Of a stretch of DNA of 64,000 nt, positions 51,901 through 55,664 are shown piece by piece. The translations under genes and the position numbers were made by a program. This DNA is from Acanthosepion esculentum (Eukaryota > Mollusca > Cephalopoda > Sepiida > Sepiidae). The DNA lies in assembly GCA_964036315.1 (NCBI GenBank), contig OZ038495.1, forward strand, positions 26,720,690 through 26,784,689, in the 5' to 3' direction. Numbering within the stretch: position 1 is the stretch's first letter; each line of letters opens with the position of its first letter. The notes under the pieces are model-generated. The model was not told where the DNA came from. It was given only the letters and a program-made list of their open reading frames with translations, and made no database searches.

Positions 51901-54900
51901 AAAGGCAACAAACACTGAAGAATACAAACACTAAAGACAACAAACACGAAAGACTACGAACACTAAAGACTACAAACACTAAAGTGTACGAAAACTAAAT
52001 GCAACAAAAACTAAAGAATACAAACACTAATGAATACAAACACTAAAGACTACGAACACTAAAGGCAACAAACACTGAAGAATACAAACACTAAAGACAA
52101 CAAACACGAAAGACTACGAACACTAAAGACTACAAACACTAAAGTGTACGAACACTAAATACAACAAAAACTAAAGAATTCAAACACTAAAGAATACAAA
52201 CACTAAAGACTACGAACACTAAAGGCAACAAACACTAAAGAATATAATCACTAATGAATGCCAACACTAAGGACAACAAACACTAAAGACTACGAACACT
52301 AAAGGCAACAAACACTAAAGAATGCAATCAGTAAAGAATACAAACATTATGCACAACAAACACTAAAGACTACGAACACTAAAGGCAACAAAGACTAAAG
52401 ATAAAAACACTAAGACTACAAACACTTAAGACTACGAACACTAAAGGCAACAAACACTAAAAAATGTAAACACTAAAGACTACAAACACTAAACGCAACA
52501 AACACTAAATAATACGAACACTAAAGAATACGAACACTAAAGGCAAGACACACTTAAGAATACAAACACTAAAGACGAAACAAAATTATTTATTGTATTT
52601 TTCTCTATTTTTTATGATCAGTTGATCTCTTGTTTGTTGATTGTTTTTGAAAACTTACTCTTAAAATCTTTCTATTCTCATCGCTGAATTTCTCTACTCT
52701 CTGTTAATTCGTAAATACATTTGAGAATAATTTGTCTGTTTTTGATAGTAATATAACATGGCTTTGGTTCCCCAATGTCTTTTGAGTTTTCTTTTTTTAT
52801 AAATTAGAATTACTGTTCATAGACTGAAGACATGAGGTACGTTTCTAGTTAACATGATTTTATAAAGTTCTGTTGATTAGTTCCCGTCTGTTTAGTTTTC
52901 AAGTCAGCAAATACATTTGGTCATTCTATAAATAGGTGGAAACAGTTTTCTACTCACATTGGTAATGTTAACCGTTTCCTTATAAGGAAACATTCGGCAT
53001 CCATTGACCGAGCAGCCAGTGCTACTAAAAAGCTTTTTCAGGAAAATAGGTTTCTCAAGTCCGCTGTTATCGTTCTTTCCAGTATTGAAGGAAGCTTCCT
53101 TCCTAACCTTTTGTTTGAGGTGGTGAGGCGTTAAAGTCTTGATTATGCCATTGCTTTCTCGGAGTTACATGCGATATCTATTTTTAACAGACAGACATAC
53201 TTGAAAAACGAGTAGCCATTCATACATACCTAATTCTTAAAAGAAAGGAATCTTAACATTATTCATTAGCGAATGTTGTACTGAAAGATTAAAAAAATAA
53301 ATTTTACCGGATTCTACTTGAGAGGATAGGGAAATATCAGGAATGACAGAATTTACATTTTGAGGATAACATTATCGTGACATGATAATGACTTTAGGAT
53401 GTGTTGGCATTGACTCTTCAGTCTTGGTTGGTTTTAATATAAACTTGGGAATATTCTCCAGTCGACATCCATCAAGAGCATACCACAACTGTTAACTTAA
53501 AAGAATTTGCACTTAAAGCTTTTCTTGTAGTTTGTTTCGTTATAGTAACTAAAGTAATATGTGAGTTTTTATGTTTCTGAAAACTTACTGCATGATACAT
53601 TTACCTGCCGAAGAATTAAGAGCAACAACAATAAAGGTACGATTTTGAATAAATCATTAAGCCATGATGGTATCTTACTTCAGGCGTTTTCATGAGTAAA
53701 ATAAAAAAGTAATAAGAAGAATAACTTTTGCTTGATAATTGGATTAGAGTTGCACGGCAAAACACTTAAAATTACGAGGTATTTTTCTCGGGAAGACTAT
53801 GAATCGAAAAAAAAATGAGAATCCTTGTGATAGTAGTCATAGCGGTAGTGAAAGCGTAATCGCGGGAAAAAGGAATATAGTGATAATGAGGACAGACCAT
53901 AATAGTAGAGACGGTGTTGGGGATCAAGGAAAATCGTTTCGATGATGACGAATAGTAAGAAAAACACTGGAGAAATCAGACTGTAATTTGCAATTATAGC
54001 GTCGATACAAATGGAAACACGACTGAAAAGGAAGCGGATATTCATAATGATGTTAATTTTAACAGAATCGGTAAAGCTCGGTAATGTATTAAGAAAACGG
54101 AGACTTCCGTTAAAAACAAAGAAAAGATTGCTGAACTGTTTTGTAATATCAGTCCTCCTATATGGCAGTGAAGGCTGGACAATATCATATTTAACCTCAG
54201 GAAGGGAGTTAAAATTTTAGTCCTCCTATATGGCAGTGAAGGCTGGACAATCTCATATTTAACCTCAGGAAGGGAGTTAAAATTTTAGTCCTTCTATATG
54301 GCAGTGAATGCTGGACAATCTCCTCACAGATGAAGAGACTTCAAACAACAGAAATTTGGTTCTACAGAAGGATACTGAGAATACCATGGACCGAACATGT
54401 TAGCAACGGCGGATTTCTAGAGAAAATGGAAACGAATAGGACATATTTAACCTCAGGAAGAGTGTAAAAATTTCAGTCCTAAAATTTCTAAGGCACATAA
54501 ATGAGAAAAGAGGTCTTGGGAAATTTCATACTCAAAGGACAGATTGAAGACAAGAGGAAAACAATAAGCTACGTAGATTAAATGAAAGTAGGAACAAGGT
54601 TTAGGAGCGATAAAAAAAGATAGCATTTATTAAGAGCTACAAAGAACGAAATTGTGGAAAGTCATAATCACCAGCGTCCTGAAGGGACACGGCACATAAA
54701 AGAAGAATGAAAACGAAGAAAATAAAAAAAAAGTGTCTTAGATTAGGCTTTTGTTTACATTATAACCTTTTCCAATGGCGAGAACTGACAAGCCTTGCAT
54801 GATACTAAAATCAACTAGATACTCATTCTAATAGATATCAAAGCCGTGATATTATCTGAGAGTTAAGGGGTAGGATGATATCTCTTGAGAATCGTTCTCA

Positions 54901-55120
54901 GATAGAATTGCCAAATTAAAAACAAATAAACATTGAAGGTATAAAACAGTTCTGAAATGAAAAGCCTTACCGATGATATAATCGTAAATTGGATCTGCTC
55001 GGTTAACCAATGCCGGTGGAGAGGGACCGACGATCAACATGTAGTAAGCAGCTAGACCCAAAATGACTGTAGCTAAAATGGTTGACAAATGTCTTGTCAT
55101 CTTAGGTGGGGTCTGCGATG
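3701..55120 (-). CDS. GMC-family FAD oxidoreductase, nine exons, C-terminus outside window
   Basis: Coding exons in transcript order are 55120-54971 (ATG at 55100), 47164-46956, 40907-40718, 40194-40066, 34235-34114, 14496-14329, 11987-11837, 5279-5122 and 3893-3701. I placed each by AG acceptor, GT donor and family similarity. The phases join without a break to 1450 coding nt (483 residues). Family members use FAD to oxidise alcohols or sugars (glucose dehydrogenase, choline dehydrogenase and relatives). Visible hallmarks are an N-terminal hydrophobic segment (residues about 5-24), the dinucleotide-binding motif [16 protein letters not shown] (45-60), [11 protein letters not shown] (120-130) and [15 protein letters not shown] (about 293-307). 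Members are usually 560-620 residues, so roughly 100-130 residues with the catalytic His segment are missing; I found no candidate exon in 1-3700. The substrate cannot be told from sequence. The gene looks intact as far as it goes. Confidence 0.9.
3894..5121 (-). other. Intron 8
   Basis: About 1.2 kb between exons 8 and 9. It holds one reversed SINE (4045-4385) and a short CA/TA-rich patch near 4575-4615. I see nothing else. Confidence 0.7.
4045..4385 (-). repeat. tRNA-derived SINE, same head as the satellite-bearing SINE
   Basis: Read on the minus strand, the head (GAGTAATGGATAACGGCTC, then CGAGTTCGAATTCCAGTCG) and the body (GTGCTAATACCC, then CCTCTTCTTCTCGCCC) match the SINEs at 18828 and 57357. 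Its 3' part (GGCGTGGAAAGGGTTGGGC) differs from theirs, so it belongs to another subfamily or is a composite. Confidence 0.75.
5122..5279 (-). CDS. GMC oxidoreductase exon 8
   Basis: This exon encodes residues 367-419: [19 protein letters not shown], then [15 protein letters not shown] and GFNVNIS. This matches the family block around GPL-S--G-EG-AFI followed by PDIQ, where the substrate domain sheet lies. The acceptor is CTTTAG and the donor TTTCG|GTAATT. Confidence 0.85.
5429..6255 (+). repeat. SINE with a 295-bp tandem duplication
   Basis: A 295-bp block starting GGTTTATAATATTTC at 5429 recurs directly at 5724. It includes TACCTACGGACGATAATGG and GTGCTGGTCAAACTCTCTG. The second copy continues into the full 3' end (TTCGGCCTTGTGCAACATC, then AACCTTCCCTAGGTTACAA). 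The SINE at 14826-15304 shows the single-copy layout. The duplicated block also includes about 60 bp of non-SINE flank, so duplication happened after insertion. Confidence 0.8.
6859..7040. repeat. tRNA-like sequence between inverted repeats
   Basis: The outer arms match as an inverted repeat of about 24 bp: CGAGAGGCTTAATAAAGAAA at 6860 against TTTCTTTATTAACTCTCTCG at 7019. Between them, 6926-7013 resembles a class II (Leu/Ser-like) tRNA, with GTGGCTGAGCGGTCTCAAGG as the D-arm and CAGGTTCAAATCCTG as the T-arm. The acceptor ends do not pair, so it is a tRNA-derived repeat or pseudogene rather than a working tRNA. Confidence 0.55.
7139..7217. repeat. (TA)n(GT)n compound microsatellite
   Basis: A TA run of about 48 bp passes directly into a GT run of about 30 bp. 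Confidence 0.95.
7454..8730 (-). mobile_element. Mariner transposon with both ends and TA duplication
   Basis: The terminal inverted repeats are about 33 bp: 7454 TCAGGTCATCCCATAACTTC and, inverted, 8730 TTAGGTCATCCCATAAGTTC. They differ at few positions and both lead into TTCTGTCCGAATTTT. TA flanks each end (7452-7453 and 8731-8732), the target duplication expected for Tc1/mariner. Total length is 1277 bp, usual for mariner. It carries one broken transposase on the minus strand and sits in intron 7. Confidence 0.93.
7530..8547 (-). pseudogene. Mariner transposase, frameshifted
   Basis: The N-terminal part (8547 to about 8260) has the two helix-turn-helix regions: [20 protein letters not shown], then [12 protein letters not shown] and DRTGRP. 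After a frameshift near 8210-8260, the next segment carries PHELSENN and GDEKWIFY, which holds the first catalytic Asp. A further frame change leads to the last segment (7910-7530) with [11 protein letters not shown] and [17 protein letters not shown], the second and third catalytic Asp (the D34D spacing of mariner). All three catalytic residues survive, but at least two frameshifts prevent a full protein. It resembles the group of mariners that includes human SETMAR's transposase domain. Confidence 0.9.
8999..9550 (+). pseudogene. Retroelement integrase remnant
   Basis: Frame 8999-9139 reads [15 protein letters not shown] and then [15 protein letters not shown], which are the second Asp and the catalytic Glu blocks of a DDE integrase. 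After a frameshift, 9194-9550 continues [12 protein letters not shown] and [16 protein letters not shown] and ends in an acidic Ser/Asp-rich tail. This layout matches the C-terminal region of Ty3/gypsy-related or Ginger-like integrases in invertebrates. The N-terminal half is missing, and no LTR or terminal repeat is seen. Confidence 0.7.
9950..10772 (+). mobile_element. LINE 3' end, family A (CR1/Jockey-like)
   Basis: This is the C-terminal part of a reverse transcriptase: [20 protein letters not shown], then [28 protein letters not shown] and, after frameshifts, FSLVPK and [17 protein letters not shown]. The 3' untranslated part ends near CTTGCTTGGGGGTGAAAAG and passes into a (TAAA)n tail at 10738-10770. 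The copy is 5'-truncated and broken. Family members recur at 29310, 44770, 45312, 45715 and 55665. Confidence 0.85.
11588..11640. repeat. (GA)n microsatellite
   Basis: A GA dinucleotide run of about 50 bp in intron 7. Confidence 0.95.
11671..11822. repeat. (TA)n and (CA)n microsatellites next to exon 7
   Basis: A TA run at about 11671-11699, then about 40 bp of other sequence, then CA-rich DNA from 11740 to 11822. The CA run ends 15 bp from the exon 7 donor, so length changes here could affect splicing; that effect is inference. Confidence 0.9.
11837..11987 (-). CDS. GMC oxidoreductase exon 7 (altered NLQDH motif)
   Basis: This exon encodes residues 317-366. It opens [17 protein letters not shown] where relatives usually read LPVGxNLQDH; the normally conserved Asp is Asn here. 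The rest aligns well and ends YQFFNTG. The acceptor is TTTACAG and the donor ACCG|GTAAGA. The donor lies only about 15 bp from the end of a long (CA)n tract, so the repeat reaches almost to the splice site. I found the exon by looking for the missing family block between exons 6 and 8; its phase fits both neighbours. Confidence 0.85.
12485..12548 (-). ncRNA. Hammerhead ribozyme, type I, minus strand
   Basis: This is the mirror copy in the left arm: read on the minus strand, the same CTGATGA, GTCC/GGAC stem II, CGAAAC, ACGGCCGT and GTC|CAGTGC occur. The predicted cut lies between 12502 and 12501. Outer stem I is GGATGC (12548-12543) with GCATTC (12490-12485). It is in the sense orientation of the host gene, so the pre-mRNA contains this ribozyme in intron 6. 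Confidence 0.87.
13153..13217 (+). ncRNA. Hammerhead ribozyme, type I, plus strand
   Basis: Core parts: stem I strand GCACTG (13159-13164); CTGATGA (13165-13171); stem II GTCC, loop CAAATATA, GGAC (13172-13187); GAAA (13188-13191); a short stem III ACGGCCGT (13191-13198) that closes as two pairs around GGCC; cleavage triplet GTC ending at 13199; stem I partner CAGTGC (13200-13205). Outer stem I pairs GGATGC (13153-13158) with GCATTCC (13211-13217) across an internal loop, which fits the loop contact of fast natural hammerheads. All conserved core bases are present. Short stem III ribozymes often cleave best as dimers. Confidence 0.88.
13700..13729. repeat. (TA)n microsatellite
   Basis: A pure TA run of about 30 bp. 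Confidence 0.9.
13923..13995. repeat. (CA)n(TA)n compound microsatellite
   Basis: A CA run of about 48 bp followed at once by a TA run of about 22 bp. Confidence 0.95.
14329..14496 (-). CDS. GMC oxidoreductase exon 6 (GMC signature 2)
   Basis: This exon encodes residues 261-316. It carries VGVNYIRDG, then [20 protein letters not shown], which fits GMC signature 2 at every fixed position, and ends PEEHLKEIK. The acceptor is TTTCATAG, the donor AAG|GTAATA, and both ends are in phase 0. Confidence 0.92.
14826..15304 (+). repeat. SINE, near-complete copy
   Basis: It starts near GTAGCATACCTACGGACGAT and ends AACCTTTCCTAGGTTACAA. The internal landmarks GTGCTGGTCAAACTCTCTGC, GGAAACAGCTACCCGATCC and TTCGGCCTTGTGCCACATC match the copy at 5429-6255. 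The 3' end contains a small palindrome GTAACCT/AGGTTAC. Confidence 0.8.
15955..16125 (-). repeat. Ribozyme-like CTGAAGAAGG repeat
   Basis: On the minus strand it reads TTCACCTGAAGAAGGCTGTA, GAGTACAATG, TCGAAACCTTGTGACTGC. The spacing of CTGAAGA and GAAAC is as in the other family members. Confidence 0.5.
18424..18480 (-). repeat. SINE 3' end fragment
   Basis: TTGTAACCTAGAAAGCGTTA followed by CTGAAT and GGAGGTTGG is the reverse complement of the 3' end of the SINE at 14826-15304. Only the last 55 bp or so is present. Confidence 0.55.
18828..19068 (+). repeat. SINE head and body that leads into the satellite
   Basis: The tRNA-like head (GCACGGTGGAGTAATGGATA, then GAGAGTTCGAATTCCAGTCG) is followed by GTGCTAATACC, CCTCTTCTTCTCCCC and CAACCTACTGCCGG. 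This aligns with the reversed SINE at 57357-57645 up to CTCGTCAGTCATG. Where that copy goes on to its 3' tail, this one enters 7 kb of 83-bp repeats and reaches the SINE 3' end only at 26085-26111. Confidence 0.85.
19069..26106 (+). repeat. 83-bp satellite array, about 85 copies
   Basis: The unit contains GTGGCTCATAACTGATGCTG, ATTATGAATCGAATGTATCA, TGTAAGAAAGATAGATACAT and GATCGCCTAAGCGTGTATCA, then CGC. Starts at 22201 and 22284 show the 83-bp period. Some units lack one AGAT and are 79 bp. Divergence is low through the centre. Each unit can form an 8-bp stem ATCATGTA/TACATGAT around AGAAAGATAGA. The last part of the unit (GATCGCCTAAGCG, then CATAACTGA) equals the 3' tail of the SINE. There is no coding potential. 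Confidence 0.97.
27096..27252. repeat. Degenerate tandem of TACCAGCAATACATTTTTG
   Basis: The phrase TACCAGCAATACATTTTTG occurs at about 27097, 27151, 27187 and 27216, with A-rich spacers of changing length. It leads directly into the duplicated hairpin block. Confidence 0.7.
27253..27616 (+). repeat. 178-bp tandem duplication, each copy with a 50-bp hairpin
   Basis: Copy 1 starts GCAATACTTTTGAACAAAAA at 27253 and copy 2 starts the same at 27431. Each carries a near-perfect inverted repeat (27294-27343 and 27472-27521) with 24-bp arms and a 2-bp loop. The arms read CGGCATAT, then AACCTCAATGG. The copies differ in the stem: GGGTTA/TAACCC in the first, GGATTA/TAATCC in the second, so pairing is kept. 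After each hairpin comes AAACCAAACCAAACCAA and a shared GTACTAATATTAGCATTAGT. Confidence 0.85.
28066..28640 (+). repeat. Diverged tandem repeat, about 71 bp, roughly 8 copies
   Basis: Each unit has TCTGCTTGCTTGGTGGCTCA (variable), then GAAAGCGATAT, a phrase like CCTCTGGTGATAATTTTCTT, and a T-rich end with ATGAAT. Units start near 28070, 28141, 28210, 28281 and 28355, and continue less clearly to 28640. Divergence is high, so the array is old. Confidence 0.7.
28650..29080 (-). mobile_element. LINE C-terminal fragment with zinc-finger-like end
   Basis: The minus-strand frames read [20 protein letters not shown], then [40 protein letters not shown], a stop, and [13 protein letters not shown]. 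This is the end of a LINE reverse transcriptase reading frame common in molluscs and other invertebrates; the Cys-x2-Cys near the end is the start of its terminal finger. It is broken by a stop and frameshifts. It belongs to a different family from the family A copies. Confidence 0.75.
29310..30025 (+). mobile_element. LINE 3' end, family A
   Basis: From 29321 an uninterrupted 164-residue frame reads [66 protein letters not shown] and [18 protein letters not shown], and ends NRHIQLP at a natural stop. It is the best preserved copy of the C-terminal domain here. The 3' untranslated part (29816-30025) contains an internal duplication of CCTTGATC-ATCCACT. It is 5'-truncated. Confidence 0.85.
30702..30759. 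repeat. (TA)n microsatellite
   Basis: A pure TA run of about 58 bp. Confidence 0.95.
31010..31089 (+). ncRNA. tRNA-like sequence with intact acceptor and T arms
   Basis: TCCTCTG (31010-31016) pairs with CGGAGGA (31083-31089), with one G-U. The T arm ACAGGTTCGATTCCTGT is perfect and holds a consensus B box. TTGCTAAATGG is close to an A box. A 5-bp anticodon stem CGTCA/TGATG closes a 7-base loop GGACTAA, but position 33 is G instead of U. The variable region is long (about 14 nt), Ser-like. It is more likely a tRNA-derived repeat or pseudogene than a working tRNA. Confidence 0.45.
31289..31349. repeat. (TA)n microsatellite
   Basis: A pure TA run of about 60 bp. Confidence 0.95.
31385..31500 (+). 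repeat. Second copy of the 1169-1285 dispersed repeat
   Basis: It matches 1169-1285 on the same strand, including GTGAACAT-GAAGTCAACACT and GACAGTCT. It directly follows a (TA)n tract. The adjacent ATAAATTGTCGTCTAAATTA at about 31518 also has a near match at about 13742. Confidence 0.6.
33393..33485 (-). pseudogene. Tc1-type transposase fragment
   Basis: The minus strand reads [16 protein letters not shown], then [13 protein letters not shown]. This is the third catalytic segment of Tc1-family transposases (WPGxSPDLNPIENLW), with the final acidic residue changed from Glu to Asp. I could not find the other catalytic segments or inverted termini, so only a remnant is supported. Confidence 0.75.
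34114..34235 (-). CDS. GMC oxidoreductase exon 5
   Basis: This exon encodes residues 220-260: [20 protein letters not shown], then [19 protein letters not shown], the conserved STA-FLRP-NLHV block of the family. The acceptor is CTTTTACAG, the donor AAAA|GTAAGG, and the exon ends in phase 0. The intron that follows is 19.6 kb and contains the satellite array. Confidence 0.9.
34591..34940 (+). mobile_element. Small non-autonomous inverted-repeat element
   Basis: The ends are inverted: GAGAGGTGCTGAAAAGTTCT at 34591 against AACTTTTCAGCAGCCCCTCT at 34920. Length is about 350 bp with no transposase. Inside lies the ribozyme-like repeat: AATCACCTGAAGAAGGCCAG, AGCGTACAAAGGAC, GAAACGTTGTGAATATGG (34739-34797), followed by AACAGTCCGAATAATGTAAA and TACCTCATCTCAGAGATATA. 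The terminal phrase resembles known mariner ends, so it could be a mariner-derived MITE. Confidence 0.6.
35056..35098. repeat. (GAT)n microsatellite
   Basis: A GAT trinucleotide run of about 42 bp. Confidence 0.95.
35327..35385. repeat. (TAA)n microsatellite beside a LINE
   Basis: A pure TAA run of about 57 bp that directly abuts the 5'-truncated Dong/R4-like copy at 35386. TAA repeats are the known insertion preference of Dong-type elements. Confidence 0.95.
35386..35905 (+). mobile_element. Dong/R4-type LINE, 3' end with endonuclease domain
   Basis: The frame to 35777 reads [20 protein letters not shown], then [46 protein letters not shown] and [14 protein letters not shown]. The pair RPD and LLIDMSVP is the PD-(D/E)xK-type nuclease core of the restriction-like endonuclease placed after the reverse transcriptase in R2/R4/Dong LINEs. 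The 3' end runs into (TAA)n at 35889-35907. It is 5'-truncated, but the remaining frame is open. Confidence 0.75.
35896..40032 (+). mobile_element. Second Dong/R4-type LINE, split by a gypsy element
   Basis: It is bounded by a 30-bp direct repeat (35896-35925 and 40003-40032, one mismatch) made of (TAA)n followed by AGTGCCAACTTATAC, a target-site duplication at TAA repeats. Left part: upstream region, then [18 protein letters not shown] and QGHSLSPRL (usual QGDSLSP). Right part from about 38690: FYMNDLKL (usual YMDDLKL), [26 protein letters not shown], a [18 protein letters not shown] finger and [10 protein letters not shown]. Catalytic YMDD reads YMND, and stops and frameshifts are frequent, so it is dead. 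Between motifs B and C lies the foreign segment 36850-38690. Confidence 0.8.
36850..38690 (+). mobile_element. Decayed Ty3/gypsy fragment nested in the LINE
   Basis: RNase [16 protein letters not shown] at about 36982, then ERYST-like and RHLLE-like blocks with frameshifts, and [20 protein letters not shown] (from 37202). Integrase: [10 protein letters not shown] (about 37645), [13 protein letters not shown] (about 38190), EKFHSSLK, then [20 protein letters not shown] (about 38373). A segment of roughly 430 bp (about 37745-38185) without integrase similarity splits the integrase core and may be a further insertion or a solo LTR. Boundaries are approximate; no LTR pair is seen. Confidence 0.75.
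40066..40194 (-). CDS. GMC oxidoreductase exon 4
   Basis: This exon encodes residues 177-219: [10 protein letters not shown], then [15 protein letters not shown], a block found between the flavin and substrate domains of the family. The acceptor is TTATACAG. The donor, GAAG|GTTGGT, is weak, but phase and protein similarity both require it. Confidence 0.85.
40195..40717 (-). other. Intron 3
   Basis: 523 bp between exons 3 and 4. It contains a (CTA)n run at 40601-40646 and otherwise AT-rich sequence. It is the shortest intron and carries no transposon that I can see. Confidence 0.85.
40601..40646. repeat. (CTA)n microsatellite
   Basis: A CTA trinucleotide run of about 45 bp in intron 3, some 70 bp from the end of exon 3. 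Confidence 0.95.
40718..40907 (-). CDS. GMC oxidoreductase exon 3 (GMC signature 1)
   Basis: This exon encodes residues 114-176. It begins [17 protein letters not shown] and continues [14 protein letters not shown], the first GMC signature region that contacts the flavin. One position differs from the usual pattern: Thr replaces the common hydrophobic residue before Asn. It then reads [14 protein letters not shown], a normal family block. The donor is CAA|GTAAGT and the exon ends in phase 1. Confidence 0.9.
41213..41470. repeat. Inverted pair of the ribozyme-like repeat
   Basis: The left arm (41213-41300) is reversed: TTCGGACTGTTGTC, then CGGCGTTTCGGCCGTCGTAT and TTTTTCAGGTG. The right arm (41327-41470) is forward: CACCTGAAGAAGGCCGGACC, GTACAACCGTCGAAACGTCG, then CAGTCCGAACAAT. 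About 30 bp separates them, so a transcript would fold into a long hairpin. Confidence 0.7.
41541..41590. repeat. (ACAG)n(ATAG)n microsatellite
   Basis: Tetranucleotide runs of CAGA then TAGA, about 50 bp in total. Confidence 0.9.
42425..42770 (-). repeat. Ribozyme-like repeat with an internal tRNA-like SINE
   Basis: The minus strand carries CACCTGAAGAAGGCCGAAGC and ACAACGGCTGAAACGTTGTG (42470-42525), flanked by the usual ATAAAGGGTTCAGTTCGACA. About 42655-42730 on the minus strand is tRNA-like (CACGGTGGATAAAGGCGTTA, then GTGTGAGTTCAATACCC). The family's usual end, ATACCTCATCTCAGAAATAT, resumes at about 42745, but in the forward orientation, so the locus is a composite. Confidence 0.6.
43464..44242 (-). 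pseudogene. Fossil mariner transposase
   Basis: The N-terminal part (44242-44048) reads [19 protein letters not shown], then [18 protein letters not shown] and LEDDGRSG. The C-terminal part (43685-43464) reads [27 protein letters not shown] and STPYSPDL. Mariners have HQDN at that point, so the second catalytic Asp is Asn. The middle part has several stops. It is a different mariner lineage from the copy at 7454-8730 and much older. I could not define terminal repeats. Confidence 0.8.
44265..44460 (+). repeat. Ribozyme-like repeat
   Basis: Forward copy: GAGCGAAATAAAGGGTTCAG, CACCTGAAGAAGGCCGGAGC, GTACAAAGGCCGAAACGTTG, then AATAGTCCGAATAAT. It lies right beside the fossil mariner. Confidence 0.65.
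44770..45328 (-). mobile_element. LINE 3' end, family A, reversed
   Basis: From 45328 the minus strand reads [52 protein letters not shown], then [20 protein letters not shown] and NRHLQMP at the natural stop near 44903. The 3' untranslated part reaches 44770 (GGGGTTACAGAG, then TTCACTCCAAGCATGGC when read on the plus strand). The C-terminal frame is open for 141 residues; the element is 5'-truncated. Confidence 0.85.
45312..45690 (+). mobile_element. LINE 3' end, family A, head-to-head partner
   Basis: It starts where the reversed copy stops and reads [11 protein letters not shown], then jumps to [16 protein letters not shown], so about 200 bp of the frame is deleted. It ends NRRLQMP and a 3' part CTTGCTTGGGGTGAAACGCT. 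The two copies overlap in 45312-45328 and face away from each other. Confidence 0.8.
45715..46530 (+). pseudogene. LINE reverse transcriptase, N-terminal and central part
   Basis: The first frame (45724-46152) covers the linker before the transcriptase: [17 protein letters not shown] and [19 protein letters not shown]. The second (46133-46492) has [35 protein letters not shown] and, in another frame, a relic of the DISKAFD motif (about 46430-46460). These are motifs 0-A of a CR1/Jockey-like transcriptase, probably the same family as the C-terminal fragments. Frameshifts and a premature end make it inactive. Confidence 0.75.
46540..46790 (+). repeat. SINE fragment, diverged
   Basis: AATGCCCCACGTTAAAAACC, GGCCTTATGCCACATCC and TGGGAAGGCTT parallel the 3' half of the SINE at 14826-15304 (CCCCACATTAAATTCGGCC and what follows), as does GTTGACTGTGTTCTCGACTA. 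The head is missing. Confidence 0.5.
46956..47164 (-). CDS. GMC oxidoreductase exon 2 (FAD-binding loop)
   Basis: This exon encodes residues 44-113. It opens with [16 protein letters not shown], the GxGxxG ADP-binding loop, and continues with KVLLLEAG, whose Glu binds the adenosine ribose in this family. It then runs through IPAGAVKLM and DWKYFTEPQ, both typical of invertebrate members. The acceptor is TTTAACCAG, the donor CAG|GTAAAC, and the exon ends in phase 0. Confidence 0.9.
47623..48405. mobile_element. Pogo/Tigger-like DNA element
   Basis: The left end reads CAGTAGAATCCCTGATAT and the right end, inverted, CATTAGAATCCCCTACAA, with TA on both sides (47621-47622, 48406-48407). Subterminal copies of CATATCCGGA repeat several times at each end (47655-47705 and 48330-48385), like the transposase-binding repeats of pogo/Tigger elements. 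The 783-bp length and the lack of a recognisable transposase (the 83-residue frame at 47830-48081 is Lys-rich without family similarity) mark it as non-autonomous. Confidence 0.75.
48571..48633. repeat. (TA)n microsatellite
   Basis: A pure TA run of about 63 bp. Confidence 0.95.
48856..48927. repeat. (TA)n microsatellite
   Basis: A pure TA run of about 72 bp. Confidence 0.95.
49187..49318 (+). mobile_element. LINE family B 3' tail
   Basis: CTGGCGGGTTCAAGCAAATG, then GATAGAACGTGGTCTGAGG and GGTGGAGAGCCATGATCGCC match the end of the copy at 56636-57065. Only the last 130 bp or so is present. Confidence 0.75.
49432..52577 (+). repeat. 16-bp minisatellite, about 195 units
   Basis: The unit is close to AAACACTAAAGAATAC, with changes mostly in the last five bases (ACTAC, GCAAC, ACAAC, TGTAC) and the first base (A or G). 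The 16-bp register is kept over most of 3.1 kb. Local higher-order duplication is visible: a block of about 145 bp from 51381 recurs from 51526, including the rare phrase CTAAAGTGTTGGAACATTAA. No coding potential. Confidence 0.95.
54060..54705 (+). mobile_element. LINE family B fragment with 68-bp tandem duplication
   Basis: The frame reads [20 protein letters not shown], then [18 protein letters not shown], from the end of a LINE reverse transcriptase. The phrase AGTCCTCCTATATGGCAGTG starts at 54151 and 54219, and again in part at 54287, a 68-bp unit. The rest ([12 protein letters not shown], then GHGT-like 3' end AAGGGACACGGCACATAAAA) is frameshifted. Confidence 0.75.
54971..55120 (-). CDS. 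GMC oxidoreductase exon 1 (start codon, hydrophobic N-terminus)
   Basis: The ATG is at 55100-55098, 20 nt after an AG acceptor, so at least one further 5' untranslated exon probably lies upstream. The exon encodes residues 1-43 plus one base. After MTRHLS comes a hydrophobic stretch ([17 protein letters not shown]) that could be a signal peptide or a membrane anchor. The exon ends in YDYII, the first strand of the FAD-binding fold, and the donor reads GTAAGG. The Gly-rich loop is split between this exon and the next. Confidence 0.85.
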
Positions 55121-55664
55121 CTGAAATGAAAACGAAAATAATTATCACAAATTGGAAATAATAAAACTGTCATATTGTACATATATTACCGTCGATAAAA
55201 TCAGAAAAATATATTCAACAATAGATACAAATGGCTGAAGCGGTCAGTTTTGCTTCTTTTTTATTACCTATAACACAACACCAAGATCAGCAAATGACTA
55301 GTTTAGGGCCAAAAAATGATCGATTTACGACAAAAATGAAACAATACAGAAGCTGAAGTAAATCTTCTGACAATAAAAAGTATAATATTTAATCAAAAAA
55401 AAATAATTGAATGTTGATAATAATATCATTAGTAAGATTGGAAGCATAAAGAAAGAATCTATATGTAAATATATATTTAATAAAAATGATAGATTAAAGG
55501 TTGAAAATCCACGACAAAGTAACGATGGCGGGAAAATGAAAAAAATGTAGTAAAAAAAAACCTTCTCATGAAAAGAAACAAAAAAAATTGTTGCTAATGA
55601 TTTATTTATAAATGCTCTTAAACAAGAGCTATGTTTTCTGATGTGAAATTAATATTTACTGGAA

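Larger units (their letters stand above)
47165..54970 (-). other. Intron 1
   Basis: 7.8 kb. It holds a pogo-like element, (TA)n tracts, a LINE tail, the 16-bp minisatellite and LINE family B pieces. 47165-47620 and 52580-54050 show nothing recognisable beyond AT-rich sequence. Confidence 0.75.

Noticed and set aside
49432..52577. CRISPR-like short repeat array
   Set aside because: The 16-bp units abut each other; it is a minisatellite.
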